From Athripsodes cinereus (lineage: Eukaryota; Arthropoda; Insecta; Trichoptera; Leptoceridae), in assembly GCA_947579605.1 (NCBI GenBank), contig OX388307.1, forward strand, positions 28,931,237 to 28,995,236: a stretch of DNA of 64,000 bases, in the 5' to 3' direction. Below are positions 53,250 to 64,000 of this stretch, piece after piece. Positions within the stretch are counted from its first letter, which is position 1, and each line of letters starts with the position of its first letter. Position numbers and translations under genes: made by a program. The notes under the pieces were generated by a model. It was given only the letters and a program-made list of their open reading frames with translations, was not told where the DNA came from and searched no databases.

Positions 53250-53590
53250 CAGAGCTTCCCAAACTTTTTTTACTCATGGACCACTTTCATTTACTGGTTC
53301 CGGTGGACCCCCTGTATTTCTACCCCCCCACCCCGTCGCTAAATTTTCGAAATGGTGTAGGAATTTGACATATTTCAAAAACTCCTCGGTTTACTTACAG
53401 AATATTTTCTCACAGTAGGTACCTTTTTCTGCAATGTAACGGGTATTTGTACAGACTATTGTTTATGTCAATATCTGGTGCTTTTGCCAAATATCCGATA
53501 CTTTTACTATGGATTCGTGGACCCCCATTTTTTTGTCACGCCATCGTGGACCCCCGTCGAGTCTCACCTGGACCACTTTGGGAATCACTG
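53250..53590 (-). mobile_element. hAT element, 341 bp, same family as 33776-34410
   Basis: Starts CAGAGCTTCCCAAAC and ends AAAGTGGTCC-like sequence reversed to GGGAATCACTG, flanked by the perfect 8 bp duplication CTTTATAC (53242-53249 and 53591-53598). Uninterrupted and opposite in orientation to the 33.8 kb copy. Confidence 0.92.
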
Positions 53591-53989
53591 CTTTATACCC
53601 TACGATTTGTTAAAACTCACAAATTGGCTTTGTTACACCGACTGATCGGATTCGTTGATACAATTATTATTTTTATTTAAAATATTTCAATTTGCGACGT
53701 TCGATGACGATCCTCCAAATGTCGCATCGTAAATAGGTACCTACTGTGAACTCTACCTGCAGAATACTAGAATAATAATTATGATTTACTATCACAATAA
53801 TATTACGCTATGTGCATGTAAATCAATCGAATTAATGATGAAAATAATTGGAAGCTGCACCACTTGACTGACACTGTTAACATTAACAACTTCTTACAAT
53901 TCTCCTATCGATAGAACGAGGTACTAGAATGATTATTAATATTAATATTAATAAGAACCTGCATAAAAAATATTTAAAATCATATACCC

Positions 53990-54215
53990 ATCCCATCACG
54001 GCATCTCCCACAAGAGGAGCAGCTGACGGTCCAACTGCTTGTAATAAACGTGCAAGTTGTTCTCTCCTTGTCAATAAAAGTTAAAACATTCAATATAGGT
54101 GGCGTATCTCATCGTTGAACTGAAGATATTAAATATCTAAACGTGATCTTTTACAAAAACCTGTCTTTTACAGGACACTTAAAAATTTACAAAAAAGAGT
54201 GGAAGAAATTCATTC
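53990..54215 (-). mobile_element. SINE-A copy, with a second partial copy at 54225-54310
   Basis: CATCACGGCATCTCCCACAA, CAACTGCTTGTAATAAACGT, TCAATATAGGTGGCG and TTTTACAGGACACTTAAAA follow the family. A second short piece repeats the 3' and middle blocks (TAAGTGCCAATAAAAG, CAGGATGGGATACACACCTC). Confidence 0.75.
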
Positions 54216-56867
54216 ATCCATCCCGACATTTTCCATAAGTGCCAATAAAAGTTAATACATTCAGGATGGGATACACACCTCATCGCTGAATTGAAGATTT
54301 AAATGTCTTATACCTACTTCTAAGATTGAAAATAATATATTTAGTATAGTAGAACTAGGAATTTCTAATTTAGCTCTTAGAACTTCTCTCAATTAGATAA
54401 TAATAATAATAATAATAATGAAGGTTCTTTATCAAAAGAAAATATACATTTTATCTTATGAAATGCAAACAGTAATTTGCAGTATAGGTACTTACATAAA
54501 AATCAAACTATAAGTAGGTAATCATTAGCTAATCTACCCATTAAAGTTCCACAGATTGACAAATCACAAATTATCAGCTTTGAAACTTTGTCATTGAATT
54601 ATTAAAAAATAAAATAATCTAACCTGTATTAATTATGATGAAAATTCCAATTAGAAAGTCTTTTTCTCATCAATTATTAATTAAAAGCTTAACAGATGAT
54701 CATTAATTAATTACAATGTTTATGCAAAAAAAACTCATTCATTCCGATGGATAAATAGTTAAAATCAAAAGTCGATAAAATAAAATAACTAATAACAAGT
54801 CGTGCTTGTTACGATTTGACCAAATGACATGTTTCAATCATTATTATCAGTCTCAGTGTCAAAAGAAATGGTTATCATTCCATCAGCAATTTAAAAAATG
54901 CCTACATTACGTAACTACTAATTAACCGGTCCGGTTCGTAATGGATAGTTTAGGTAAATAACATATTATTACTTTGACAAAACGAGGGAAAATTGTAGGG
55001 GTGTTCACAGAGCATATTATACTCGTATGTACAGTCATCAAAATCATCCTTCCACAATAAATGATAACGTATTATATCATTTATTTGTACAACATTATTT
55101 TATAATTTTGTTATTATGTATGCTCTTTATTATGCAATAAAGTTAATAATTATTATTATGAAACATTAGTGACCTATTTGAGGGAAAACTTAACAAGAAA
55201 AACGATTTTTTATTTTTCTATCCAAGCTATACGAAATCTCTGTATAAATTAGTATTTCATACTGCTTTTTGGCGTTGAATCACTTTACATAGAAGAGTCT
55301 TGTTTCCACCTTTTTCCTGTGCCCTCCTTTCGAAAGAGGTTGACGGCAAATAGAAACAAATAATAATCTTTGGTCACAAACAACGATTTTCACAGGCAGG
55401 ACTGACGAATAAATTATCGATAAAAAGCGCAAAAAACGCCTTCTCCATCTCAAAAATAAAGAGGACATAAAGATTTTTTGTGATTTTCTTGATTTCTATA
55501 TAGTATGAATGTAAAACCTTAATGGCGAAAATTTAGGATATTTGGCAGCTCAATGAGGAATATTGAATAACAAGTGATATTTCAATCAAAAGATTTTTTT
55601 AGTCTAAACAAGATTTGAGCTACATGATACAAGGAGAGTGCAGTGCTGGTTGATAAATAGGTACAGCAACCTATTGGTTGTATGAATAAGTAGATAGGTA
55701 CGGAGAGTGTTGAGTGCGAGAGGTTGGTTGCGGCAGAGGGTCGGGAAATGTTCAAGCGGAGTGTTCAAGGGCCATAGAAAATAATTGCCGAATAAAAATT
55801 CATAGTACACAACAACACAGTGTAAACATTTTTAATATGAAAATAACAATACGACTGTGAAACACTCGTAATTTGCATGCACTGCATTAACAATGACGCG
55901 GGGAATTAAAAAAAATACTGCAATAAGGTACCTAATAATCTACAATTATTGTGTTACGTACGTTATACACAATATTGTCTAGCAACAATCTTGACAGAAA
56001 TGTCGATTGAAATTGAATTTTAGCAATAATTGTATTTTAAAACGATTAAAAAATACTGTAGTCGTTAATTTCAACGTACTCTAAACATTGATTCATGAAC
56101 AATAAATTGTAATTGCCAACTACACAAATACTCAGACGCAGATCGACTTGCATACAATATCATTGCATTGGGTGAATGTTTATTTTTTGTTTTAAGTACA
56201 TTTCATAAGGGTTAAACTTACTACACATCACAAATTATGTAATATATTTATACATACTGAGATGTATGTATGGTGTTAATAGAGGGGTAAGTAGGAGCTC
56301 CCAGGACAGATATGCATATCTTTCAAGTGATCTCAACAATATTATTCAGCTTGGTTGAAGATATCCCCGTGCATGCCTGATATCCTCATACATATAATAT
56401 TATTATTATCTCACATCACACGGATTGCAGACGCTCACTCGGCCGTCTTCCATCCATACGTCTTTCGAGGAACGCATTCTAAGATTGAATCTCAACCGTT
56501 CATGAAATATGCATGCAATTCAAAGGCACTGAAAGAGAAACATTTTTTACAACACACAAACTACCTATCTACCGAACATAATATTCCTTTGCGGTCGAGT
56601 GATCCTTGGGATTTGGAGAACTAACGATTGAATAGGCCGGACAATTTATTGAAGTGTAGAAAATTTCATTTAAATAATTTGATACAAGTGCATATTTCAA
56701 AAATACAATATTGTTTTATATTAATATTTTTTTTTTTATTTATTTATTCTTCTTGCACATCATCATTACATAACAGTGTTAACAAAATAATATGAAATTT
56801 TAAATCTTTTTTTTTATTCCAAATCCAAAAAAAAAAATTAATTCAAAAATAAATATAAATATTCCTT

Positions 56868-57482
56868 ATTGAAAGGAGAAAAGTTGCTGGCAATAAGGTA
56901 AATGGTGCAATCCGACCAATAATTGCAAATAGAAACATATCCACCACAGCTAAAAGGTTGGTGCACTCTGCTATCTTAGTGCCAACACTTATGTATGCAA
57001 GTGAGACGTGGACATGGTTAAAGAAGGATGAAAGTGGCATAAACGCAGTGGAAATGAGATCGTTGAGAAGGATGTGTGGTAAAAATCTGAGAGATCGTGT
57101 GCGTAACAGTGATATACGAAAGGAATGTAGAATGAAAGTTGGTGTAATAACAAGGATGAATGTAAATAAGTTAAGATGGTTTGGGCACGTGGAAAGAATG
57201 AATGAGGACAGAATGACTAAGAAGATATATTTGGCTGAGAGGAATGGTGCTCGGAGACGTGGACGTCCGAGGATTAAATGGCAAGATCATTTAAATCAAA
57301 TCCTACAGGACGGTCACGTGTTGAGCACATTGAACAGGAGAGCATGCATGAGGAATTGTATGACAGTGACGGAAGCGAAAGATGTATGCAAAGATAGAAG
57401 GAAGTGGCGCTCGATCCTTTCTGCCTACCCCGCGAGGGAAGCGGCGTGATGGTATGTATGTATTTATTTATTTATTTATTTA
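56868..57482 (+). mobile_element. LINE family L1a, 3' fragment with intact C-terminal frame
   Basis: The frame is open from 56868 to the stop at 57447-57449: KLRWFGHVERMNEDRMTKKI then RRGRPRIKWQDHLNQILQDG, the C-terminal tail of an RTE-like reverse-transcriptase protein. The RT catalytic motif is missing by 5' truncation. The 3' end CTACCCCGCGAGGGAAGCGG then CGTGATGGTATGTATGT has a TTTA-repeat tail. It is the best-preserved copy here and so probably young. Confidence 0.88.
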
Positions 57483-58444
57483 ATTTTATAAAGTTATAAT
57501 TATACCTTAAAAATAACTTATAACAAACATACATTTTAGTCTAACTTACTTACTAAACTTACAACAATACACTCGCTCAGTCGCCTTCCATTCCCAACAT
57601 TCATACATTACATTCATACAGGGTGTCACGATACCCAATCATCAAAATTATGTATGTATATTCCTTATTGTGTCGTTTTATCAATAATAGCAAACTGCAT
57701 CACATTAAGTCTGTTCAGAATATAACTTCCAAATAAAAACTGAAAACAATTATCTCATAAACTAAAATGTCTAAAAAATCCGTGAATAAGATAAAGACAA
57801 ATTGAAAACCGCAGAAAAAAGTGATCAAGTTTTAAATTCGATTAAAAACTGTGAATAATCAAGAAGACAGACGCTGAATATACATAATACGATTTTATAT
57901 TTTTGTGCCAATCGTCGATTCAGAAATAAGCGTCTTTTTTATTATTTCCGAACAAATTCAATCTCGTCACATCCAGCGCAGATGGCTTCTCAGGTGACGC
58001 TCCAACGATCTGCAATCACCCTGCACCTGATGGTAGATATAACCTGGTTAGACGCAGAAAGAAATCTCGAAAGAAAATTGGTATAATGCTATCGAAATGA
58101 CAATCGAATTTTCAAGAAATTGTTGTATTTTATTTACGTACCCACTAACACTTTGTAAATCAAATAAAAGTAATTATTCTGCGAACACTTTCTTTTGTAA
58201 AATAAAATACATGATTATCAATACGATTAGGTATATAATAAGATAGGTGTCAGTTGTCGAATATGATATTTTATATAGGTAGTTAATGTTGACGATCGTA
58301 TTACTTGTACAAAGACGGTACATTGTGGAAGTTTATGTTAAATTATTAAAAATAAAACGCTTATATTTAGTATTTCATTAGTGAAGTTATTAGCCGCGAG
58401 CAGACTTTCAATAGATTTCGCTCTCATCGTCAGGCAAACGTTAA

Positions 58445-58933
58445 GGGGCCCCTTTAGCAAAAATGATAAAACATTCAATTTTTAACAAGTTTGGTACATA
58501 AACTCTCAAAATTTGTTTACTCTACGAACATTTGATTTGATAAAATACGAAAACAAATGTTAATTACCAATATCAAACTTTAACTTTTTTAAAAACTCGA
58601 TTTTAGCTTCATAGTATTCGATTATAAAAAAGCATATTTCTAAAAATCGAATTCGGGGGTGTGTTTGGTACATAAATGCACGAGAACCCTACAAATTTTT
58701 ATACATTTATTTTAATATTGAGAATATATAGATAGTTAGAGTTATTACAATTATAGAACAAAAAATTATCTTTTTTTTGTTTTTTTTCATGAATATTGAC
58801 CGACTTAAAAATTTTTTTTTGTTGATAAAATTTCTCATATTTGAAACCAAAAATCACCACATGAACTCAATTTTTTGTATACTAAAAAAAGTTTGCTACA
58901 ATCTATAGTATTTATATGCTTGATTGGATGAAT

Positions 58934-58995
<62 letters not shown>

Positions 58996-59211
58996 ACAAA
59001 TAATTTGTATTTTGATATAACAAAGAGTACCTAAATAAATCTCGGCAGTCTGCGATTTATTTATTTTTTAGTAAAAACTAATATTGGTAATATATATTTG
59101 ATTTTTTGTTTTATCAAATCAATATGTTCGCAAGGGTCAACAAGTTTTGGCAGTTTTTCTATCAAATTTGTTGAAAATAGAATATTTTACCGTTTTTGCT
59201 AAACGGGGCCC
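58445..59211. mobile_element. piggyBac-like MITE, 767 bp
   Basis: Flanked by TTAA on both sides (58441-58444 and 59212-59215). Ends GGGGCCCCTTTAGCAAAAA and TTTTTGCTAAACGGGGCCC, with imperfect inverted similarity continuing for roughly 150 bases (GATTTGATAAAA, ACCAATAT words). TTAA plus GGG/CCC ends are typical of piggyBac. No transposase. It contains the AT microsatellite at 58936-58992. Confidence 0.85.
58936..58992. repeat. AT dinucleotide microsatellite
   Basis: About 28 uninterrupted AT units inside the piggyBac-like element. Likely variable in length between individuals. Confidence 0.97.
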
Positions 59212-59215
59212 TTAA

Positions 59216-62200
59216 GATAATATAACAGGCTTTGGAAGCCTTTGTATGTGTTTCTAGTTAAAAGACCACCTGTCTTTTAGATGGTTCCTTAAAATCTATA
59301 AAAAATATTGTTATTTTTTTATTTATTCTTTCTTTACTGTAAATTGATTACAAACAATTCCATTAAAGATAGGTATACATTCAAATTAAAAACAATCAAC
59401 ACACAGAGATCCGATGAGAAATGCTTTACAAGTATTGAATTCTATTACCTAAGTAAAATTATGAGATGAAATAAACCGAATTCATATTGTTAAATAATTT
59501 GTTAAAATTGTATCGTTAGGCGTGATAGATTATTAATTAAAGAGTACTTGAATGCCGACACCAAGAGCAGTTGTCTGATAATACTATTTATATATCTATC
59601 TACATAGTTTCGATAATACCTACATTTTAAAACGTAAAATATCCATTTCGTAACAGAGCATTATTGGATAAAAAGAATGAATAAGATTTCACAGCAATAA
59701 GAAGAAGCTTCAGGTGACGGCGTCTATCGACAGGTAGCTGGGATAGATGTGAAAAGAGGGATTTAGAAGATATTATGAAACGAAGCGAGAGAAATCACAT
59801 TATGGTAATGGCGCAAGAAGGTGGCGCTGCGGTGTCTTTATGAGAGGAAATTGCATTCATTCATAACAGCAGAGGCGAAGAAGAGAACTAGATGAAGGAG
59901 ACTATGAGTTATGTATGTACGTAACATTGTGCAAAACGAAGAATTTTTCACTAGGTACATAATATATCTGTATTGAATACTTGAATGAATGAATCAAAGT
60001 AAACGTACCGAGTGTTGAGAAATAATTATAAAAATAGAACAGCGGTTTATTTTTCAACGCGCAAATATTTACTAGTACTACTACCGATGTAATCGACAGA
60101 ATAATACGAAATATAGACCGGGAATAATAAGATGAATGAACAGACATAGAACTGTTGATTATGAAAGCTAATAATATATAAATGTTTTGTTTCCCAGAAT
60201 CCATCACACAATCACTGATAATTGAAATTAAGGAATTTTTCCATAAAATTTTACTAAATGGGCTTTAGTCGCCATATACTAAGGTCACCACTATTTACTT
60301 ATCGATATAAAAATAATAGCGAAATTTTACACAAGCCGAATTACATACCTAACACAGGGCATTGACGGTATTAATCATTCTTAATTCCTTTCAAATCAAA
60401 CGAGAAATAACATTTATGTAAGTTAAGTATGCGCACTATATACCTATATTACATACGACACCGCTTTAACATATTGGACCACCTATACGAGAAAAAAATC
60501 AATTAAAAATAAACTAATATACACTGTATGTGCAATATACTTGCCTTTACTCCTCGTATTTCCCATTATTATTGTTCGGCAATCGGCAAACGGCAATCTT
60601 TGTAATGTTTTGTGATTCATTGTGCAATTTTTAACATTAAAGAGCATGATACTATAGGATGTTCTATGGCACAGGTGTATATGTGTCCTATGGCACAGGT
60701 AGTGATCTGATACTGTTATGGTATCAGTAAATAATTTTCAGTATTTGTAGGTATTGCCAACAGTAATTATCCGCGTTTTATTGCTTTTTTCTTTCACTCT
60801 CGCATTATATATTCCCTCCATCTAAGGCATTCAATAAATCAACAGCAATGGCAAAAGCAATGACTCAAATTGCATTACCCATCTCTTTGCATCACGTATT
60901 GCCCTTTCTTTTGCCTCGGGTACTGCCCATACATTTATTTGCCTCTGGCATTGCTCATTTTCTCAATCAGATAAATGTAAACGTAGAGCACAAGATCAAG
61001 ATGTAAGTGATAACAATAATATCTCAATAATATGCAGCAGTCACTATGCGACGCAAGAGATGAGTAAGTATGTTGTTTGTAAATTAGTTATTGGTGAAGG
61101 AAGGGATACATTAAAATAATATTGTAATTAATTAGGCAGCGGTGGTATGCGGTAGCTGTAGCGATACTGCTGCTGTCCGTACACAGATACAGTACATAAT
61201 AGCAATACCATGTAGTGTGTAATACGGTGATAAATAAATCTGTCAAGTTCAAGGGAATCATACTCTTTGATGTGTATTTATATAAGATGTATTTAATGCT
61301 ATTACGGTGTTAGTATTTACAAGCGAAAGGAATACATGTAAATAATATATAAGTAGGTATATTTATATAATATTATTTTCGATACAGAATAACGCCACTG
61401 AAAAAACTAAACATACCTCTCATTTGTTCCCCTTAATGATTATTTTTGCTACATAAAATTTAGTTTTATCACACCGATTTCAATATGAAGATGTTTCAAT
61501 TGGAACCATAACTAAGCAATTTAAACGCTATATATGTATTATAAATTTAAGCACACGCATACTTACAGGTACAGACGCAAAAATTGTATGGGTTATAAGC
61601 ATAATATGACACTCCTTGCATCTCATCGATGAGGTGGTCCACTTCAGAATCATTCATGAAATTAAAATACTTTGATACATAATTAGTTCCGATTCCACTT
61701 TAGATCTTCCAAAGTAACATCATCAAGAATACAACACGATGAATATTTAAATAAGATAGATAGAAAAGTATACTAAATACTCGTACATAGTGGAAGTATT
61801 ATTATTACCACGGTGTAGAATTTAAGAGAGATTAAAAATAACATTGTGGGTGTTAGAATATACTAAAATTACTTACTGCCTCAATATTTATCAAAAATGC
61901 TACAAAGTACTATGTATATACTCCATAATTTTCCACTGCAGTGTGGTTAACGGATAAATTGCATCTGTGAACAATACAAACGATATTTCTGTGTCGTTTC
62001 AATGAACACTATTCAAGCTAAGTCCAATATCTTAAAGCTGAAAGTCGAATGAAAAACCTATTTTGAGAGGAATTACAAAACTAATAGTTATAACTATTGT
62101 AGTCAAACTCCTGAAGATGGCGAAAGCACGCTAGACGAAAGCTCAAGCCAAAATCAACAACGACACGGGGATCCCGATGACCAGACAGCTTGATCAACAT

Positions 62201-63335
62201 TATATACCTATAAGAAGTGTTTATTTTTGTTTGAAGTATTATTTACGCAATCCGTTTATCTGCTGCATATGTCGGTAAGACATAAGTTAAAACATTTTAT
62301 TTACTTATTTGATCAATTGACGGCGTAATCATGCCTTTGATACAATTTTTCATTAACGATTAATTTGCAAACATTAGCAATAAAATAATATTGCAAACAT
62401 TATCACAAACAAATCTGATTGCAGGGTCAAGGAAACACTGAATAAACAAATAACGAATCTTCTTTTTCTGTTATTTTCATACCATATTAACAATTTGAAT
62501 TGTACTAACTGAATATAAGCTCTTCCCTCAAAGAAGAATTATAAGTGTACAGGTTTGACCAATACGCATCCGCCACGGTTGCAAACTCATTCCTTAAATG
62601 CTAAAGCCTATTGAGAGCTAAGTTACATCTGTACTTGCTAGAATATTCTTATATATAAAATTGTATCATAACAACATGCATTAACGAATGAATTATATAA
62701 TTACCTACACCAACATTACATGTGTTATTCTATGTACAGTATTAGATATATGTAGAGCCACTAGTAGATACGGCCAATAAATTGTAAGGTGTGTCGAGGA
62801 ACAGCGCATGATGTTTGATGACACGCACGGCTTCCTCCAGGCAGAATGAAGGGTCGCCCCCAGTTGTCGCCGATGATCAAAGCGATGACCAGTTTCCGTG
62901 GGCGTACTTTTCATCTCTCTACAATGGATAACAATCGTCGCGAGTATCTTTGCACAACATGTCGAACATAACCATAAAATTAAATAGATAAAACGTTGCA
63001 AGCAATAAAATGTTATTGCAAAATACACACAAAACTAAGAACATACAAAGGCAAAGCCATATTTGAAGACATTAATGAGTAAATTAAATAATCGCATAAA
63101 CAAACTGCAATAACAATATTTTATCGTGACCGTACACATATCGTAATATGGTCGAAATGGTTATTTGGTTAAATATTGAACTTTACTTTGTACTAAAATA
63201 CCAACTGATTTTGGAAAAAAAAAATCGAAATTCAACGATCAAATGAACTGCACTCTGACTTTAAACTGATAAATGAAAAAAGTATTAAGAGTGAGGAGAT
63301 TTTCAGTAAAATTAATATCGTTTATATTGACTATC
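59216..63335. other. Non-coding stretch near the right edge
   Basis: No assignable gene. Notable pieces: a segment with recurring GCATTGC/TTGCC words at about 60840-60965; CTGAAGATGGCGAAAGC followed by GACGAAAGC at 62111-62142; and a GC-richer block at 62790-62960 open in more than one minus frame. Confidence 0.45.
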
Positions 63336-63337
63336 GA

Positions 63338-63530
63338 TGTGGTGCATTGTAACGCCTCTGAATCACGAGGTTCCGGGATTGTATCTCAGTCAGGCCTAAA
63401 TTAAAAGTAAGTATGATTGTATTTGGTGAACAGTGTGTGTGTATCGTTATGTTTATAGCCCTAAAACAGGATTTTTACTTAAGTTTGGGACTAGGTAGAT
63501 ATGTGTGAAATATCCACACATATATCATGT
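63338..63530 (+). mobile_element. SINE-C, tRNA-derived with LINE-like tail
   Basis: A tRNA-like head (GTGGTGCATTGTAACGCCTC, GAGGTTCCGGGATTG with decayed B box, CTCAGTCAGGCC) is followed by TTAAGTTTGGGACTAGGTAG and TGTGAAATATCC, a tail shared by many lepidopteran non-LTR elements as I recall them. No poly-A tract is evident. Confidence 0.65.
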
Positions 63531-64000
63531 TAAATGTACAATAACAATTATAAAACTAATTTGGGATATTTTTATTCCTAGAAAACAACATTCCAAAGAT
63601 GAGCATAAAACATCACCAGATGTGCAGTCGCGGACGGGATAATTGACCATTAACTAATTGCTTCCAATTTACCACCGAATCAGCAGCTGTGAGAGTTTTC
63701 TTTTGGATCAACATGAATCATCCACTTCTGCAATGAGTCGGGTACAGGTTTGGCTTTCTGTATAAAATCATTGCTCTCACACCTTCATCAAAGTCTGTTC
63801 GTGAAATAGAGCAAACTCTCTATTAGACGCGTGTGAACTATGAACAATATTTTAAATGTCACGAAACACCAATAATCACTTTGATGACCGAACGCTTTGG
63901 CGTCCTGTGAAATTCCTCAAAATCGTCTCGAAAAAACAAAGCTGATTCACTGTGACATATGCGCTTATATATTATAGGCATGAATATTTGACGTTTCAAC

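Larger units (their letters stand above)
44630..56860. other. Gene-poor region upstream of Axin
   Basis: No exon could be assigned. Non-coding 5' exons of Axin may lie here. It holds SINE-A fragments near 48005-48210, 52100-52262, 52864-52930 and 53990-54310, a LINE tail at 51560-51690 and the hAT element at 53250-53590. Frames such as 49234-49536 (100 codons) have no family match. A reversed LINE-like poly-A end (AATAAATAAATAAAAA on the minus strand) is near 56735-56785. Confidence 0.5.

Noticed and set aside
56355..56624. 89-codon plus frame near 56.4 kb as a secreted protein
   Set aside because: A hydrophobic start is present, but there is no recognisable family, promoter or splice support. 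Not enough to call a gene.

Overview
This window reads as nuclear DNA of an insect, most likely a lepidopteran. It is strongly AT-rich, its genes have many short exons with GT-AG introns, and almost every intron and intergenic stretch carries transposable-element debris of lepidopteran style: tRNA-derived SINEs, RTE-like and CR1-like LINE tails, and hAT, pogo and piggyBac MITEs. The encoded proteins match well-known animal families. The species is not resolvable from the sequence alone.

Gene layout. (1) 1-15865, minus: the 5' half of Strap (WD40 protein, Drosophila wmd, UNRIP), four exons, running off the left edge, with a 13 kb first intron full of mobile elements. (2) 16659-18919, plus: complete mRpL12 (mitochondrial ribosomal protein L12), three exons, head-to-head with Strap across a 0.8 kb shared promoter interval. 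(3) 23547-23921, minus: a calexcitin-like EF-hand protein whose reading frame stops after two EF-hands, where LINE-like sequence begins; probably a broken gene or retrocopy. (4) 29540-44166, minus: complete Axin, the Wnt destruction-complex scaffold. It has 13 coding exons whose phases all join into a 722-residue protein with tankyrase-binding-like segment, RGS domain, GSK3-binding helix, beta-catenin-binding helix and C-terminal DIX domain. (5) 44.2-64 kb: no convincing coding gene. Non-coding 5' exons of Axin may lie here but cannot be recognised. This part holds LINE, SINE, hAT and piggyBac-like insertions.

Strap (TGF-beta receptor/SMAD scaffold and SMN-complex factor) and Axin (Wnt scaffold) are both signalling scaffolds, but nothing suggests they form a functional cluster.

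Repeat landscape. A ~260 bp SINE family, called SINE-A here, recurs in both orientations. Its 3' end resembles the 3' end of the LINE fragments at 31.4, 51.6 and 56.9 kb, suggesting a LINE-SINE partnership. A tRNA-derived SINE-B occurs three times. Several elements are nested: SINE-A in a hAT element, SINE-B in SINE-A, a pogo MITE in a larger inverted-repeat element. The most unusual structures are a perfect 239 bp palindrome at 14.07-14.31 kb inside 13 bp direct repeats; two shorter foldback insertions at 14.83 and 44.48 kb with 12 bp direct repeats; a 1.06 kb inverted-repeat element in the mRpL12 intron; and nine almost identical 61 bp tandem units just past the 3' end of Axin.

All boundaries come from reading the sequence by eye. 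Exon joins were checked by phase and family similarity, not by alignment software.
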